A stretch of 64,000 nucleotides of DNA from Deltaproteobacteria bacterium (GTDB lineage: Bacteria > Desulfobacterota > Desulfobacteria > Desulfobacterales > Desulfobacteraceae). The DNA lies in assembly GCA_013151635.1 (NCBI GenBank), contig JAADHV010000054.1, positions 1 to 64,000 on the forward strand, read 5' to 3'. Position numbers and translations under genes: made by a program. Of the stretch, positions 25,330-34,255 are shown piece by piece (within the stretch, counting starts at the first letter, position 1; every line of letters starts with the position of its first letter). Below the pieces are notes generated by a model. It was not told the DNA's origin. It did not search any database and saw only the letters and a program-made list of their open reading frames with translations.

Positions 25330-28074
25330 ATGAGTTTTATGAATTTTAAATTTAGAAACAAGCTCCTGCTGAGTTTTTTATTGGTTTTTGTTCCTTTGAT
25401 TTTGATCGGGAGTGCAATTTTTTACTTTCAGGCAAAAAAAATACTCCGGGCTAATATTGAAAAAGAATTGCAGGATGCGACACAATCATTATCAACCCTC
25501 ATAAATACATCGGCAAAGGTTTCAATAAAAAACAGGCTCCATGCCATTGCTGAGAAAAATTTAGATATTACCCAGTATTATTACAGCAAATATCGATCCG
25601 GATTATTGAGCAAAGCTGAAGCTATTAAAACAATAGAAGAAATATTTTTAAGTCAGTCAGTCGGTATAAGCGGTTATATTTATTGCATTAACAGTAAAGG
25701 AATTGTTACGTTTCACCCGAATAAAAAACTCATTGGTTCTGATGTTTCAAAATTTTCATTTGTTAAACAACAAATGAAAATAAAGGATGGCTACCTGGAA
25801 TATAACTGGAAAAATTCAGACGAAACAAAAAAACGGCCCAAAGCACTATATATGGTTTATTATAAGCCCCTGGACTGGATTATTTCAGTTTCTTCCTATC
25901 GGGGAGAGTTTAATAACCTGGTTGATATTGATGACTTCAAGGAAAGTATCCTTTCTTATAAAACAGGAAAGACAGGTTATGCCTATGTCCTGGATGAAAA
26001 TGGTGTCGCAGTGGTACACCCAAAGCTTCAGGGAATCAACCTTTTGCGGCAATCAGAATATCCAAACGAATTTTTAAAAAAGATTCTTAAGAAGAAAAAC
26101 GGGAAAATAAAATACTTCTGGAAAAACCCTGGTGAACCAAAACCCCGTGAAAAGATCGTGATATTCAAATACCTGCCGGAATTTAAATGGATTGTTGCCT
26201 CTTCAAGCTATGTTGAGGAAGTTTTTTCGCCTTTGCGCACCCTCAGGAATTTTTTAATTATTATCCTGGTTTTAGTCCTTTTGTCCTCTGCAGGCATAAC
26301 TTACATAATCAGCAGATCCGTTACAAAACCTCTTTCATCATTAATAGAAAAACTTGAAGAAGGTGCCAGGGGGGATTTTTCAGTCCGTATGGATGGCGGC
26401 TCCAAAGATGAGTTTGGTAAATTATCCAGGCATTTTAATTTTTTTATGGACCAATTGGAGCAAAATCATGAAAAGATTGAAGCTGAAATCCAAAAAAATA
26501 TTGAGACCCGTGAAGCCCTTGTGGCGAACGATTTAAAGCTCCGCAGCCTGTTTAATCAATCTTTCCAGCTAACCGGGATCTTGTCCCCTTCCGGGGTGCT
26601 TGAAGAGATAAACCAGAGCTGGCTTGATTTCGGGGGATGCAGTCTGGATGATGTCGCATATAAACCCTTCTGGCATGCCCCCTGGTGGCGTCATGACCCG
26701 AAAGCCTGGCAGCAGTTGAAAAATTCTGTCAAAAAGGCAACTAAAGGTGGTTTTGTAAGATATGAAACCACAAGTATTTCAAGAGACGGTGAGATCAGAA
26801 ATATTGATATTTCCCTGAAACCGGTTGTTAACCCTGCGGGTGATATGGCTCTCATCATAGCAGAGGGCAGGGATATTACAGAGTTTAAAAAGGCTGCCCG
26901 GGAAAGAAAAAATTTGGCTGTGCAATTGGAAAAATCACAGAAAATGGAAGCCATCGGAACACTGGCAGGCGGGATTGCACATGATTTTAACAATATCTTG
27001 TCAGCCGTGCTTGGCTATGCGCAATTGGCAGAGCTCAGCCTGGACAGCCCCATAAAGGTTAAAGGCTATATCGGACAGATCGTGAAAGGTGCCAAGAGGG
27101 CTGCCGGGCTTACCCAGCAAATCCTGACATTCAGCCGCCAGACAGAGTATGAAAAACAGCCGTTAAGTTTATATCTTGTTGTAAAAGAAGCCCTTAAATT
27201 ATTGCGGTCTTCAATTCCTGCCACTATTGAAATCAATGAAAATATTGTTTCAAAAGCTAAAGTCCTGGCTGACCCGACCCAGATGCACCAGGTCATTATG
27301 AATCTTTGCACCAATGCATACCATGCTATGGATGAAATCGGCGGCATCCTGACTGTGCAGCTTCAAGAACTTGAAATTTCCGGAGATAAAGATTTTTTTA
27401 ACCGGGTTATGAAAAAAGGAAGATATCTTGAGCTTGAGGTTACTGACACAGGGTTTGGTATGGATGAAAAGATTCTTTTAAAGGTATTTGACCCTTATTT
27501 TACAACAAAGGAGGTTGGTAAAGGGACAGGGTTCGGCCTGGCACTGGTCCATGCAATTGTTGACGAGCATGACGGTTATATAAAAGTTGAAAGCTCAGTG
27601 GGGCAGGGCGCAAGTTTTTATGTGTACCTGCCGCTTGTTGAGAGGGATACTCCTCAATATACATTCATAAAAGAGAAAAAATTATTCAAAGGCGGAACTG
27701 AAAGGATAATGGTTGTTGATGATGAAGAAGACATCCGCCTGGTTGCCCAAGAGTTTTTAACCTATTACGGTTATACCGTTACAGCCTTTGACAATGGTTC
27801 CACAGCTTTTAAAGCTTTTGAAAAAGATCCGGATCAATTTGACCTGATCGTAACAGATATGACCATGCCGGGGATGACAGGAGATGAGCTTGCCATGAGA
27901 GTGATGACACTTCGTAAGAACATGCCTGTTATTTTGTGTACGGGATACAGTGAGGCGGTTTCAGAAATAAAAGCCCTTGAAATGGGTATTCGAAAATATA
28001 TTCAAAAACCTGTCTCTAATGACGAACTTGCAGCTTCCATCCGGGAGATACTGGATGAGGTTCCTATTTCCTGA
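25330..28074 (+). CDS. Membrane hybrid histidine kinase (dCache-HAMP-PAS-HisKA-HATPase-REC)
   Basis: This 914-residue kinase has a membrane helix (about 10-32), two Cache-type periplasmic lobes each with the GYIYCINSKGIV/GYAYVLDENGVA strand pair, a second helix (about 300-322), HAMP, PAS, an NtrB-like H-box (GTLAGGIAHDFNNILSAV), HATPase (GTGFGLALV) and a C-terminal receiver (VVDDEED; LIVTDMTMPGMTG; IQKPVS). I chose ATG 25330, 11 bases after AAAGGTGG, over an upstream TTG at 25294. Double Cache domains usually bind small carboxylates or amino acids. Its 3' end overlaps the convergent CBS gene by 11 nt. Confidence 0.9.
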   Translation: MSFMNFKFRNKLLLSFLLVFVPLILIGSAIFYFQAKKILRANIEKELQDATQSLSTLINTSAKVSIKNRLHAIAEKNLDITQYYYSKYRSGLLSKAEAIKTIEEIFLSQSVGISGYIYCINSKGIVTFHPNKKLIGSDVSKFSFVKQQMKIKDGYLEYNWKNSDETKKRPKALYMVYYKPLDWIISVSSYRGEFNNLVDIDDFKESILSYKTGKTGYAYVLDENGVAVVHPKLQGINLLRQSEYPNEFLKKILKKKNGKIKYFWKNPGEPKPREKIVIFKYLPEFKWIVASSSYVEEVFSPLRTLRNFLIIILVLVLLSSAGITYIISRSVTKPLSSLIEKLEEGARGDFSVRMDGGSKDEFGKLSRHFNFFMDQLEQNHEKIEAEIQKNIETREALVANDLKLRSLFNQSFQLTGILSPSGVLEEINQSWLDFGGCSLDDVAYKPFWHAPWWRHDPKAWQQLKNSVKKATKGGFVRYETTSISRDGEIRNIDISLKPVVNPAGDMALIIAEGRDITEFKKAARERKNLAVQLEKSQKMEAIGTLAGGIAHDFNNILSAVLGYAQLAELSLDSPIKVKGYIGQIVKGAKRAAGLTQQILTFSRQTEYEKQPLSLYLVVKEALKLLRSSIPATIEINENIVSKAKVLADPTQMHQVIMNLCTNAYHAMDEIGGILTVQLQELEISGDKDFFNRVMKKGRYLELEVTDTGFGMDEKILLKVFDPYFTTKEVGKGTGFGLALVHAIVDEHDGYIKVESSVGQGASFYVYLPLVERDTPQYTFIKEKKLFKGGTERIMVVDDEEDIRLVAQEFLTYYGYTVTAFDNGSTAFKAFEKDPDQFDLIVTDMTMPGMTGDELAMRVMTLRKNMPVILCTGYSEAVSEIKALEMGIRKYIQKPVSNDELAASIREILDEVPIS

Positions 28075-28534
28075 TTTTTTTATCCAGGGGAATTAAAACT
28101 TTTAAAATATCTTCTTTCCCGATAATACCAACAAGTTTATTTCCATCTACTACAGGGATGGTATGAAAATGTTTTTCAACCATAAGGCTTGCAATTTCAG
28201 AAATCGGCATATCAGGATGTGCAAAGACAGGATTTTTTACCATGGCCTGCTCAACTGTTGTGGCACCGATTTTCTGAAGTTCATTCTTTAATTTTTTAGA
28301 AGATGACAGCGGGATGATCCCATCCAGGAGAACGAAAATCGGTGGTATCGGGAGTTCTTTCTGCTGAAAAATAAGATCGCTCTGGCATAAAATTCCTTCA
28401 AGAGTTCCTTCTGAATCAACCACAGGAACACCGTTGATATGGTTATTCAGGAGAATTTCAACCGCTTTTGAAATATCTGTGTCAGGTGAAATGGAGATCA
28501 CTTTTTTTTCCATAATATCTTTTGCTGTTGTCAT
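28064..28534 (-). CDS. Two-CBS-domain protein
   Basis: This 156-residue protein has a CBS pair: the first repeat starts with TAKDIMEKKVISISPDTDI and reads INGVPVVDSEG, the second reads FHTIPVVDGNKLVGIIGKEDIL. CBS pairs bind adenine nucleotides such as AMP, ATP or SAM. It is free-standing and lies 28 nt downstream of the tandem Usp gene on the same strand, so the two probably form an energy/stress-sensing operon. Partner unknown. Confidence 0.9.
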   Translation of the reverse strand: MTTAKDIMEKKVISISPDTDISKAVEILLNNHINGVPVVDSEGTLEGILCQSDLIFQQKELPIPPIFVLLDGIIPLSSSKKLKNELQKIGATTVEQAMVKNPVFAHPDMPISEIASLMVEKHFHTIPVVDGNKLVGIIGKEDILKVLIPLDKKIRK

Positions 28535-28562
28535 GGTATTTCTCCTTCTGCATTTTTGATTT

Positions 28563-29546
28563 TCAGGTAATATGGCGGACAGCCAGAACAGGACAGGAAG
28601 CCTGGCTTATAACCCGGTCAGTTGTAGACCCCACCAGAAACTGTTCCAAAAGGCTATGCCCGCGAACACCAAGCACGATCATATCCACTTCTTTTTTTCC
28701 GGCATAATCGATCAGTTCCTTATATGCCTGGCCTTCAAGCAGGATGGTAACAGGCGTACACCAGTTCCGGCTGTCTTCCGGAACCATATTTAAAAGCTGT
28801 GTTTCAAGACGGTTTCGCAAGGTGCTTTTTTTTTGCAATTCCCCACCTGTTGTTTTTTTCTGTAAATCCAGGTATTCAGATCTTGACCAGCCGATGTAAT
28901 CACCTTCCTGGAGTTTTATATAGTCGGAGGCTGTTAATTCAATTTGTTCTGTCGGCCTGATAACATGGGCCAGGTAAAGCTGTGTCTGGAATTCCTGTGC
29001 CAGACTGAGTGCATAGTCAAAAGCGAGTTTGGAATCCCTGGAAAAATCGCATCCCACAAGAATGCGTTTTAATTTTATTTTATCCTCAACAGGGGAAACC
29101 AAATGGTTTTCCTTTGCATGCAGTACCAGGAGAGGGCAAGTCAGGATTTTTACCAGCCGGTTTGTTACAGAGCCTATTAAAAACCGTTTCACGCCTGATC
29201 CGCCGTGTGTTGCCGCAATTATCATATCAACATTGTTGTCACGGGCCAATTGTTCGATTTCATCTGCCGGGTTCCCGGCTGATATTAGAATTTCACAGTC
29301 AATATCAAATTCTTTGGCTATTTTTTCAAGCTTGTCCTGTGCACATTGACTGCGTTCGCTCTCAATACCGGCATAGTCAAGGTATGGCGGCATATGGCTT
29401 GAAACCATAAGTGCCCCCTGCACAACATGGCATAAACAAAGCTTTGATTCAAACTCTTTTGCCAGGGCCTTGCCATAAGACAGGATAATATTGGTAAAGT
29501 CTGAAAAATCAATTGCACACATTATTTTTTTGGGTTCTATCCTCAT
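28563..29546 (-). CDS. Tandem universal stress protein (UspA x2)
   Basis: This 327-residue protein has two UspA domains. The first (about 6-145) has the start IMCAIDFSD and ATP-loop-like GGSGVKRFLIGSVTNRLV; the second (about 160-325) has RILVGCDFSRDS and GVRGHSLLEQFLVGSTTDRVI. Both carry a G-x2-G-x9-G(S/T)-like nucleotide motif. A strong AAGGAGGAG precedes the ATG. Its role is stress or energy-state adaptation, inferred from family. Confidence 0.92.
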   Translation of the reverse strand: MRIEPKKIMCAIDFSDFTNIILSYGKALAKEFESKLCLCHVVQGALMVSSHMPPYLDYAGIESERSQCAQDKLEKIAKEFDIDCEILISAGNPADEIEQLARDNNVDMIIAATHGGSGVKRFLIGSVTNRLVKILTCPLLVLHAKENHLVSPVEDKIKLKRILVGCDFSRDSKLAFDYALSLAQEFQTQLYLAHVIRPTEQIELTASDYIKLQEGDYIGWSRSEYLDLQKKTTGGELQKKSTLRNRLETQLLNMVPEDSRNWCTPVTILLEGQAYKELIDYAGKKEVDMIVLGVRGHSLLEQFLVGSTTDRVISQASCPVLAVRHIT

Positions 29547-30016
29547 AATTCTCCTCCTTTGTTATAATTATGTCTTGCCAGAGAAGTATGGCGGCAGCTT
29601 TCCACATAAATTCCGTCCGGATTGAAAAAAATATAAAATGTGAAGTGCAAAAAAAAACACATGAAAAAAGAATATCAATATCTCATCAGTTCGCTTAAAT
29701 TGTAATATTCTGCAAAGGGGCCGTCAAGGAAAAATCTAATTATTCAGGAGAATTCCCGGTGAAATTGCAGTTAGAAATAAAATATGTTTTTTTATGTTGC
29801 GACTTTACCCCGCCCGATCCCGCAGGTCCCACCCCTTATTCTAAAATAATACCCCGCCGGCCTTTCGTGTAGGCCGATTAGCTAGTCAATCACTTTGTCA
29901 TCAAAATCCCCAGGCCCTTTCGATATGGGGTCAATGGCAAATGTACACCAAACACTGCAAAAAAACCTCTTTGTCAAATCCTCACGCATAATGTTGACTA
30001 TACCGTTGACCAAAAC
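29547..30016. other. Intergenic region with a GC-rich patch
   Basis: Between the Usp gene and tRNA-Phe there is no convincing gene. A C/G-rich patch (about 29806-29880) stands out from AT-rich flanks, and a 35-codon minus-strand frame (29882-29989, ending PISKGPGDFDDKVID) looks protein-like but has no ribosome-binding site. This could be the decayed end of an integrated element beside the tRNA. Evidence is weak. Confidence 0.35.
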
Positions 30017-30048
30017 AAAAAAAGCTTCCAGTGAATATCGCTGAAAGC
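30017..30048 (-). terminator. Rho-independent terminator of tRNA-Phe
   Basis: On the minus strand GCTTTCAG and CTGGAAGC form an 8-bp stem (one G-U) with a 9-nt loop, followed by seven T. It begins 11 nt after the encoded CCA of the tRNA. Confidence 0.85.
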
Positions 30049-30059
30049 CTTTTTAAAAC

Positions 30060-30135
30060 TGGTGCCCAGGAACAGAATTGAACTGCTGACACGGGGATTT
30101 TCAGTCCCCTGCTCTACCGACTGAGCTACCTGGGC
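30060..30135 (-). tRNA. tRNA-Phe (GAA)
   Basis: The minus strand folds into a complete 76-nt cloverleaf: acceptor GCCCAGG/CCTGGGC, D-arm with AGTCGGTAGA, anticodon arm GGGGA-CTGAAAA-TCCCC with anticodon GAA, T-arm with TTCAATTC, discriminator A and an encoded CCA. It has its own promoter and terminator, so it is a single-gene unit. Confidence 0.97.
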
Positions 30136-30151
30136 TCAAACAACAGAAGGG

Positions 30152-30180
30152 TTTATATTCTTTTTGATTATTTATGTCAA
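30152..30180 (-). promoter_or_regulatory. Sigma70 promoter of tRNA-Phe
   Basis: On the minus strand TTGACA (30175-30180) is followed after 17 bases by TATAAA (30152-30157). The -10 box ends 16 nt before the mature 5' end of the tRNA. Confidence 0.85.
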
Positions 30181-30206
30181 GGGAAAATGTTTGAAAAGTC
30201 ATGTTT

Positions 30207-30938
30207 TTAAATATCACCTAAGATGTGCTGGATCAGGGTGCAGCTTGAAATGGAAGCGGTTTCAGCCCGTAAAATTCTGGGTCCAAGGGAATAGGATGAA
30301 AAGCCTTTTTTTTTTGCAAGCCTGATTTCTTCTTTGGAGAACCCGCCTTCAGGGCCGATAAGGATGACTATTTTAAGTTTGGAATGATCTTTTTTCAGTG
30401 TATCAAGCCTTTGCGTTGCCTTTTCCCAGAAGGCAATTTTTAAATCATTGTCCGCAAAATGATCTAACAGCTTTTCAAAACTCAATGGTTTCAATATTTC
30501 AGGGACCCTGGCTCTGCCACATTGTTTTAAAGATTCCTTTGCAATGGTTTCCCACCTTTGGCTGCGTTTTTCCATCCTTTTGACATCAGGACTGGGAATG
30601 GAGCGTTGACAAAAAAAGGGGACCCACCTGCAAATGCCAAGCTGTGTCACATGTTTGATAACAAAATCCATTTTCTTGTCTTTTAGCATGCCTGAGCAAA
30701 GTGTTATATTGATGGGGGGTTCGGTTTCAGAATCATATTCTTTTGTAATGTTAATTTCTACATGGCCGTTTGAGACAGCAGTAATTGCTGCTGTATAATC
30801 TTTTCCCTGGCCATTGGTTATGTTTATCTGGTCCCCTGTGGTCAGCCTTAAAACCCTGGAAATGTGTCTTGCATCCTGGCCTGAAATGCAGACTTTTGAC
30901 GGTATTGGATCAATTTTCGGGATAATGAATTTTTGCAT
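30207..30938 (-). CDS. rsmE: 16S rRNA (uracil1498-N3)-methyltransferase
   Basis: This 243-residue SPOUT methyltransferase methylates U1498 in the decoding region of 16S rRNA. It has the N-terminal PUA-like portion (DARHISRVLRLTTGDQI), the SAM-binding knot signatures VILIGPEGGFSKEE and SLGPRILRAETASI, all typical of RsmE. Length is normal. It is read towards tRNA-Phe and has no operon partner here. Confidence 0.95.
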   Translation of the reverse strand: MQKFIIPKIDPIPSKVCISGQDARHISRVLRLTTGDQINITNGQGKDYTAAITAVSNGHVEINITKEYDSETEPPINITLCSGMLKDKKMDFVIKHVTQLGICRWVPFFCQRSIPSPDVKRMEKRSQRWETIAKESLKQCGRARVPEILKPLSFEKLLDHFADNDLKIAFWEKATQRLDTLKKDHSKLKIVILIGPEGGFSKEEIRLAKKKGFSSYSLGPRILRAETASISSCTLIQHILGDI

Positions 30939-31028
30939 AATGAGATTATTTAAAACAAAGCTGTAATATTGTAAACGAGTTTTTTCCTTTGCCGGTTGCT
31001 GCCGGCGGTTTTGGTGATTTAAAAAAAG

Positions 31029-31057
31029 TTGACACTTTGATCTGGCTTTGATACTTT
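31029..31057 (+). promoter_or_regulatory. Sigma70-type promoter, extended -10
   Basis: TTGACA (31029-31034), a 17-base spacer, then TACTTT (31052-31057) preceded by TG one base upstream (extended -10). It lies 60 nt before the acidic protein gene and divergent from rsmE. Confidence 0.55.
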
Positions 31058-31117
31058 TTGATGTCCGAAGACAAATGGTATGGTATTGTTTTTAATATCT
31101 AATAAAGTGAGGCCGTT

Positions 31118-31504
31118 ATGACAGACCGGGATAATGATATTTCAAGTGAAGACAGGATCAGCGAGGCTGTTATCGAGCTGACGGATATTGTTAATGGGGG
31201 TAATGGCCGGGCAATAGATGAAGAGATTATTGAATTGACTGATATTGTTGAAGATGAAAGCCATGATCTTGATCTGGACATTGTCAAAGAAGAGCATTTT
31301 GAAGAAGAACTTGTTGAGTCAGTACAGGATTTGAGCGTGAGCCCGGAAGTATTGGAAGCTGCGTTGGAGCGGGTAATTGAAAAAAAGTTTGCCGATAAAA
31401 TAGAAGCCATCCTGTTTGAGGTCATGGAAAAAGTGATTGGAAAAGAAATCGGTGAGATCAAGGAGAGTTTGCAAAAAGACCTTGATCAGATCGGAAATTA
31501 TTAA
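31118..31504 (+). CDS. Small acidic protein with ELTDIV repeats, unknown
   Basis: This 128-residue, strongly acidic, cysteine-free protein contains two copies of (V/I)IELTDIV (about residues 17-25 and 36-44), a charged low-complexity middle, and a C-terminal amphipathic helix pair (LERVIEKKFADKIEAILFEVMEKVIGKEI). The layout, short linear motifs plus a C-terminal oligomerisation helix, resembles polar organising or scaffold proteins such as PopZ in general design; homology is not established. It is expressed alone between a promoter and a terminator, just ahead of valS. Confidence 0.6.
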   Translation: MTDRDNDISSEDRISEAVIELTDIVNGGNGRAIDEEIIELTDIVEDESHDLDLDIVKEEHFEEELVESVQDLSVSPEVLEAALERVIEKKFADKIEAILFEVMEKVIGKEIGEIKESLQKDLDQIGNY

Positions 31505-31535
31505 GTTCAAACGATTTTCATATAAAAAAGGTTAT

Positions 31536-31562
31536 GGGGATTCATCAAACAATCCCCTTTTT
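31536..31562 (+). terminator. Rho-independent terminator
   Basis: GGGGATT (31536-31542) and AATCCCC (31551-31557) form a 7-bp stem with an 8-nt loop, followed by TTTTT. It ends the acidic protein transcript 30 nt before valS, which must therefore use read-through or its own promoter. Confidence 0.8.
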
Positions 31563-31591
31563 CATTAATAAAGGGTTTTAGGAGTTTATTT

Positions 31592-34249
31592 ATGGGTTCC
31601 GGTTCACTGGATAAAGGATATGAACCATCAGGTATTGAAGAAAGATGGTATAAATACTGGCTTGATAATGGATTTTTTAAGGCTGAAGATAAAAGCGACA
31701 AAAAACCTTTCTCAATCGTTATCCCACCGCCGAATGTTACTGGTGTGCTTCACATGGGCCATGCTTTAAATAATGTCATCCAGGATATTATGTGCAGGTA
31801 CAGAAGGCTTTTAGGGTATAATGTCCTGTGGATGCCGGGAACAGACCATGCCGGGATTGCAACCCAGAATGTAGTTGAAAGGGATCTTGCGGCAAAGGGC
31901 CAGACAAGGGACCAGCTTGGCAGGGAAGAATTTATAAACCAGGTCTGGAAGTGGCGTAGAAAATCCGGCGGGGCTATAATAAACCAGCTTAAAAGGCTGG
32001 GGGCTTCCTGTGACTGGGACCGTGAACGGTTTACCATGGATGAAGGGCTTTCAGATGCTGTCAGAAAGGTGTTTGTAAGGCTTTACAAGGAAGGACTTAT
32101 TTATGAGGGTCAATATATCATTAATTGGTGCCCCCGGTGCAAAACCGCCCTTGCCGATCTTGAGGTCGAGTATGAAGAAGAAGATGCTTACCTGTATTAT
32201 ATCAGGTATCCTTTTGTTAATAAAAAACAGGGATTAACCGTTGCAACGACGCGGCCTGAAACCATGTTCGGCGATACGGCAGTTGCTGTGAACCCGTCAG
32301 ACGCCCGCTTTAAGGACCTTGAGGAAAAACAAGTGATGCTTCCCCTGACTGACAGGGTCATTCCTGTTATAAAAGATGATTATGTGGACACCCAGTTTGG
32401 AACAGGTGCGTTAAAGGTCACCCCGGCCCATGATCCTAATGATTTTAATCTGGGGGAAAAACACGGGCTTGAAAAATTAAAGGTGATTGATGATGACGGA
32501 CTGATGCTTGAGGGTGCCGGGCAATTTAAGGGCATGGATCGGTTTGAGTGCAGGCAAAAGGCTGTTGAAGCCTTGACTGATCAGGGGTTGCTGGTAAAAA
32601 GAGAGCCCTTGAAGCACAGTGTGGGACATTGTTACCGGTGCGGGACTGTTGTGGAACCTTCCATTTCAAAGCAATGGTTTGTCAAAGTCGCCCCAATTGC
32701 AAAAAAAGCATGTGATGCCGTTCGAAACAAAAGGACCAGGATTATTCCTGAAACCTGGTCAAAAACCTATTTTGAATGGATGGATAATATAAGGGACTGG
32801 TGTATTTCGAGGCAGATCTGGTGGGGCCACCAGATCCCGGTCTGGAAATGCCCGGCCTGCAGGGAAGTGATTGTTGAGGAAACAGATCCGGCTAAGTGCC
32901 CGGCTTGCGGGTCTAAAGATATTATAAGGGAAACAGATGTCTTGGACACCTGGTTCTCAAGCGCACTCTGGCCGTTTTCAACCATGGGGTGGCCTGAAAA
33001 TACAGATTTATTAAAGACATTTTATCCTACCAATGTACTTGTAACAGGTTTTGATATCCTTTTTTTCTGGGTCGCAAGAATGATGATGATGGGCTGCCAT
33101 TTCATGGATGAAGTTCCTTTTGATGATGTTTATATCCATGCCCTTGTGAGAGATGAGCACGGTAAAAAGATGAGCAAATCAAAAGGAAATGTCATTGACC
33201 CTTTAAAAGTGATTGATGAATACGGAGCCGATGCTTTCAGGTTTACCCTGGCAGCTTTTGCAGCCCAGGGCCGTGATGTTAAAATGTCTGAGTCAAGGGT
33301 GGAAGGATACCGCTTTTTTGTCAACAAACTATGGAATGCATCACGGTTTGCACTTATGCATATTACGGACAAAGACACCGTGGTTGATGATAAAAAACTC
33401 AGCCTCCCTGAAAAATGGATTCTTTCCCGATGCGCCCACACTTCTTTTTCAGTAAAACTTGGCATTGAAAATTATAAGTTTAATGAAGCTGCATCTGCCG
33501 TGTACCAGTTTGTATGGCATGAGTTCTGCGACTGGTTCCTTGAGACAGCAAAACCTGCTCTTTACGAAAAAGAAGGGGTGCAAAGAAGAGACAACGCAAG
33601 AAGCGTGCTGTCAAAACTCCTTAAAGATATCCTTATCATGCTTCATCCGTTCATGCCCTTTGTTACGGAAGAAATTTACCATATACTGCCGGCAACCAGT
33701 GGTTCTGTTATGGCCGAGAGCTATCCCTATGATGAAAAAGAATATAAAGCCCGGCGGAATAAGGACGTTGAAAAGGATATGGAGTTTATTTTCGGCCTGA
33801 TTTCAGGTGTCAGGAATGTCAGGAGCGAGATGAATATCCAGCCTTCCATGAAAATCAAGGTGCTGGCACATACGGCAGATGAAAAAGAAAAAATTGTTAT
33901 TGCTGAAAATAAATCCATAATTACAAATCTTGCAGCACTTGAAAGTTTCTATTTTTGCGATGCGGATAATATTCCATCATCCAGTGCATCTTCTGTTACC
34001 GCCAACACAACATGCTTTGTCCTGCTTGAAGGGGTAATTGATTTTGACAAGGAGACGCGCAGGCTTGAAAAGGAACTTGGAAAAAACACAAAAGAGCTTT
34101 TAGCTGTCCAGAAAAGGCTTAATAATGAAAGCTTTCTTGAAAAGGCTCCGGAAGAGGTGATCTTAAAAGTTAAAGCCCAGCATTCTGATCTTGAAGAAAA
34201 GAATAACAAGCTTAAAGAAAACCTTGAACGAATACAAAAAATGAAATAA
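31592..34249 (+). CDS. valS: Valyl-tRNA synthetase
   Basis: This 885-residue class I synthetase charges tRNA-Val. Seen are the HIGH-type signature HMGHALN, the KMSKS loop (KKMSKSKGN, about residue 526), the CP1 editing domain (TTRPETMFGDTAVAVNP), a zinc-like CPAC/CPAC pair (RCGTV and CPACREV...CPACGSK) in the insertion, and a C-terminal coiled coil (KETRRLEKEL onward). Length is normal. TTAGGAG precedes the ATG. nadC follows after 6 nt. Confidence 0.97.
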   Translation: MGSGSLDKGYEPSGIEERWYKYWLDNGFFKAEDKSDKKPFSIVIPPPNVTGVLHMGHALNNVIQDIMCRYRRLLGYNVLWMPGTDHAGIATQNVVERDLAAKGQTRDQLGREEFINQVWKWRRKSGGAIINQLKRLGASCDWDRERFTMDEGLSDAVRKVFVRLYKEGLIYEGQYIINWCPRCKTALADLEVEYEEEDAYLYYIRYPFVNKKQGLTVATTRPETMFGDTAVAVNPSDARFKDLEEKQVMLPLTDRVIPVIKDDYVDTQFGTGALKVTPAHDPNDFNLGEKHGLEKLKVIDDDGLMLEGAGQFKGMDRFECRQKAVEALTDQGLLVKREPLKHSVGHCYRCGTVVEPSISKQWFVKVAPIAKKACDAVRNKRTRIIPETWSKTYFEWMDNIRDWCISRQIWWGHQIPVWKCPACREVIVEETDPAKCPACGSKDIIRETDVLDTWFSSALWPFSTMGWPENTDLLKTFYPTNVLVTGFDILFFWVARMMMMGCHFMDEVPFDDVYIHALVRDEHGKKMSKSKGNVIDPLKVIDEYGADAFRFTLAAFAAQGRDVKMSESRVEGYRFFVNKLWNASRFALMHITDKDTVVDDKKLSLPEKWILSRCAHTSFSVKLGIENYKFNEAASAVYQFVWHEFCDWFLETAKPALYEKEGVQRRDNARSVLSKLLKDILIMLHPFMPFVTEEIYHILPATSGSVMAESYPYDEKEYKARRNKDVEKDMEFIFGLISGVRNVRSEMNIQPSMKIKVLAHTADEKEKIVIAENKSIITNLAALESFYFCDADNIPSSSASSVTANTTCFVLLEGVIDFDKETRRLEKELGKNTKELLAVQKRLNNESFLEKAPEEVILKVKAQHSDLEEKNNKLKENLERIQKMK

Positions 34250-34255
34250 CAGGTA

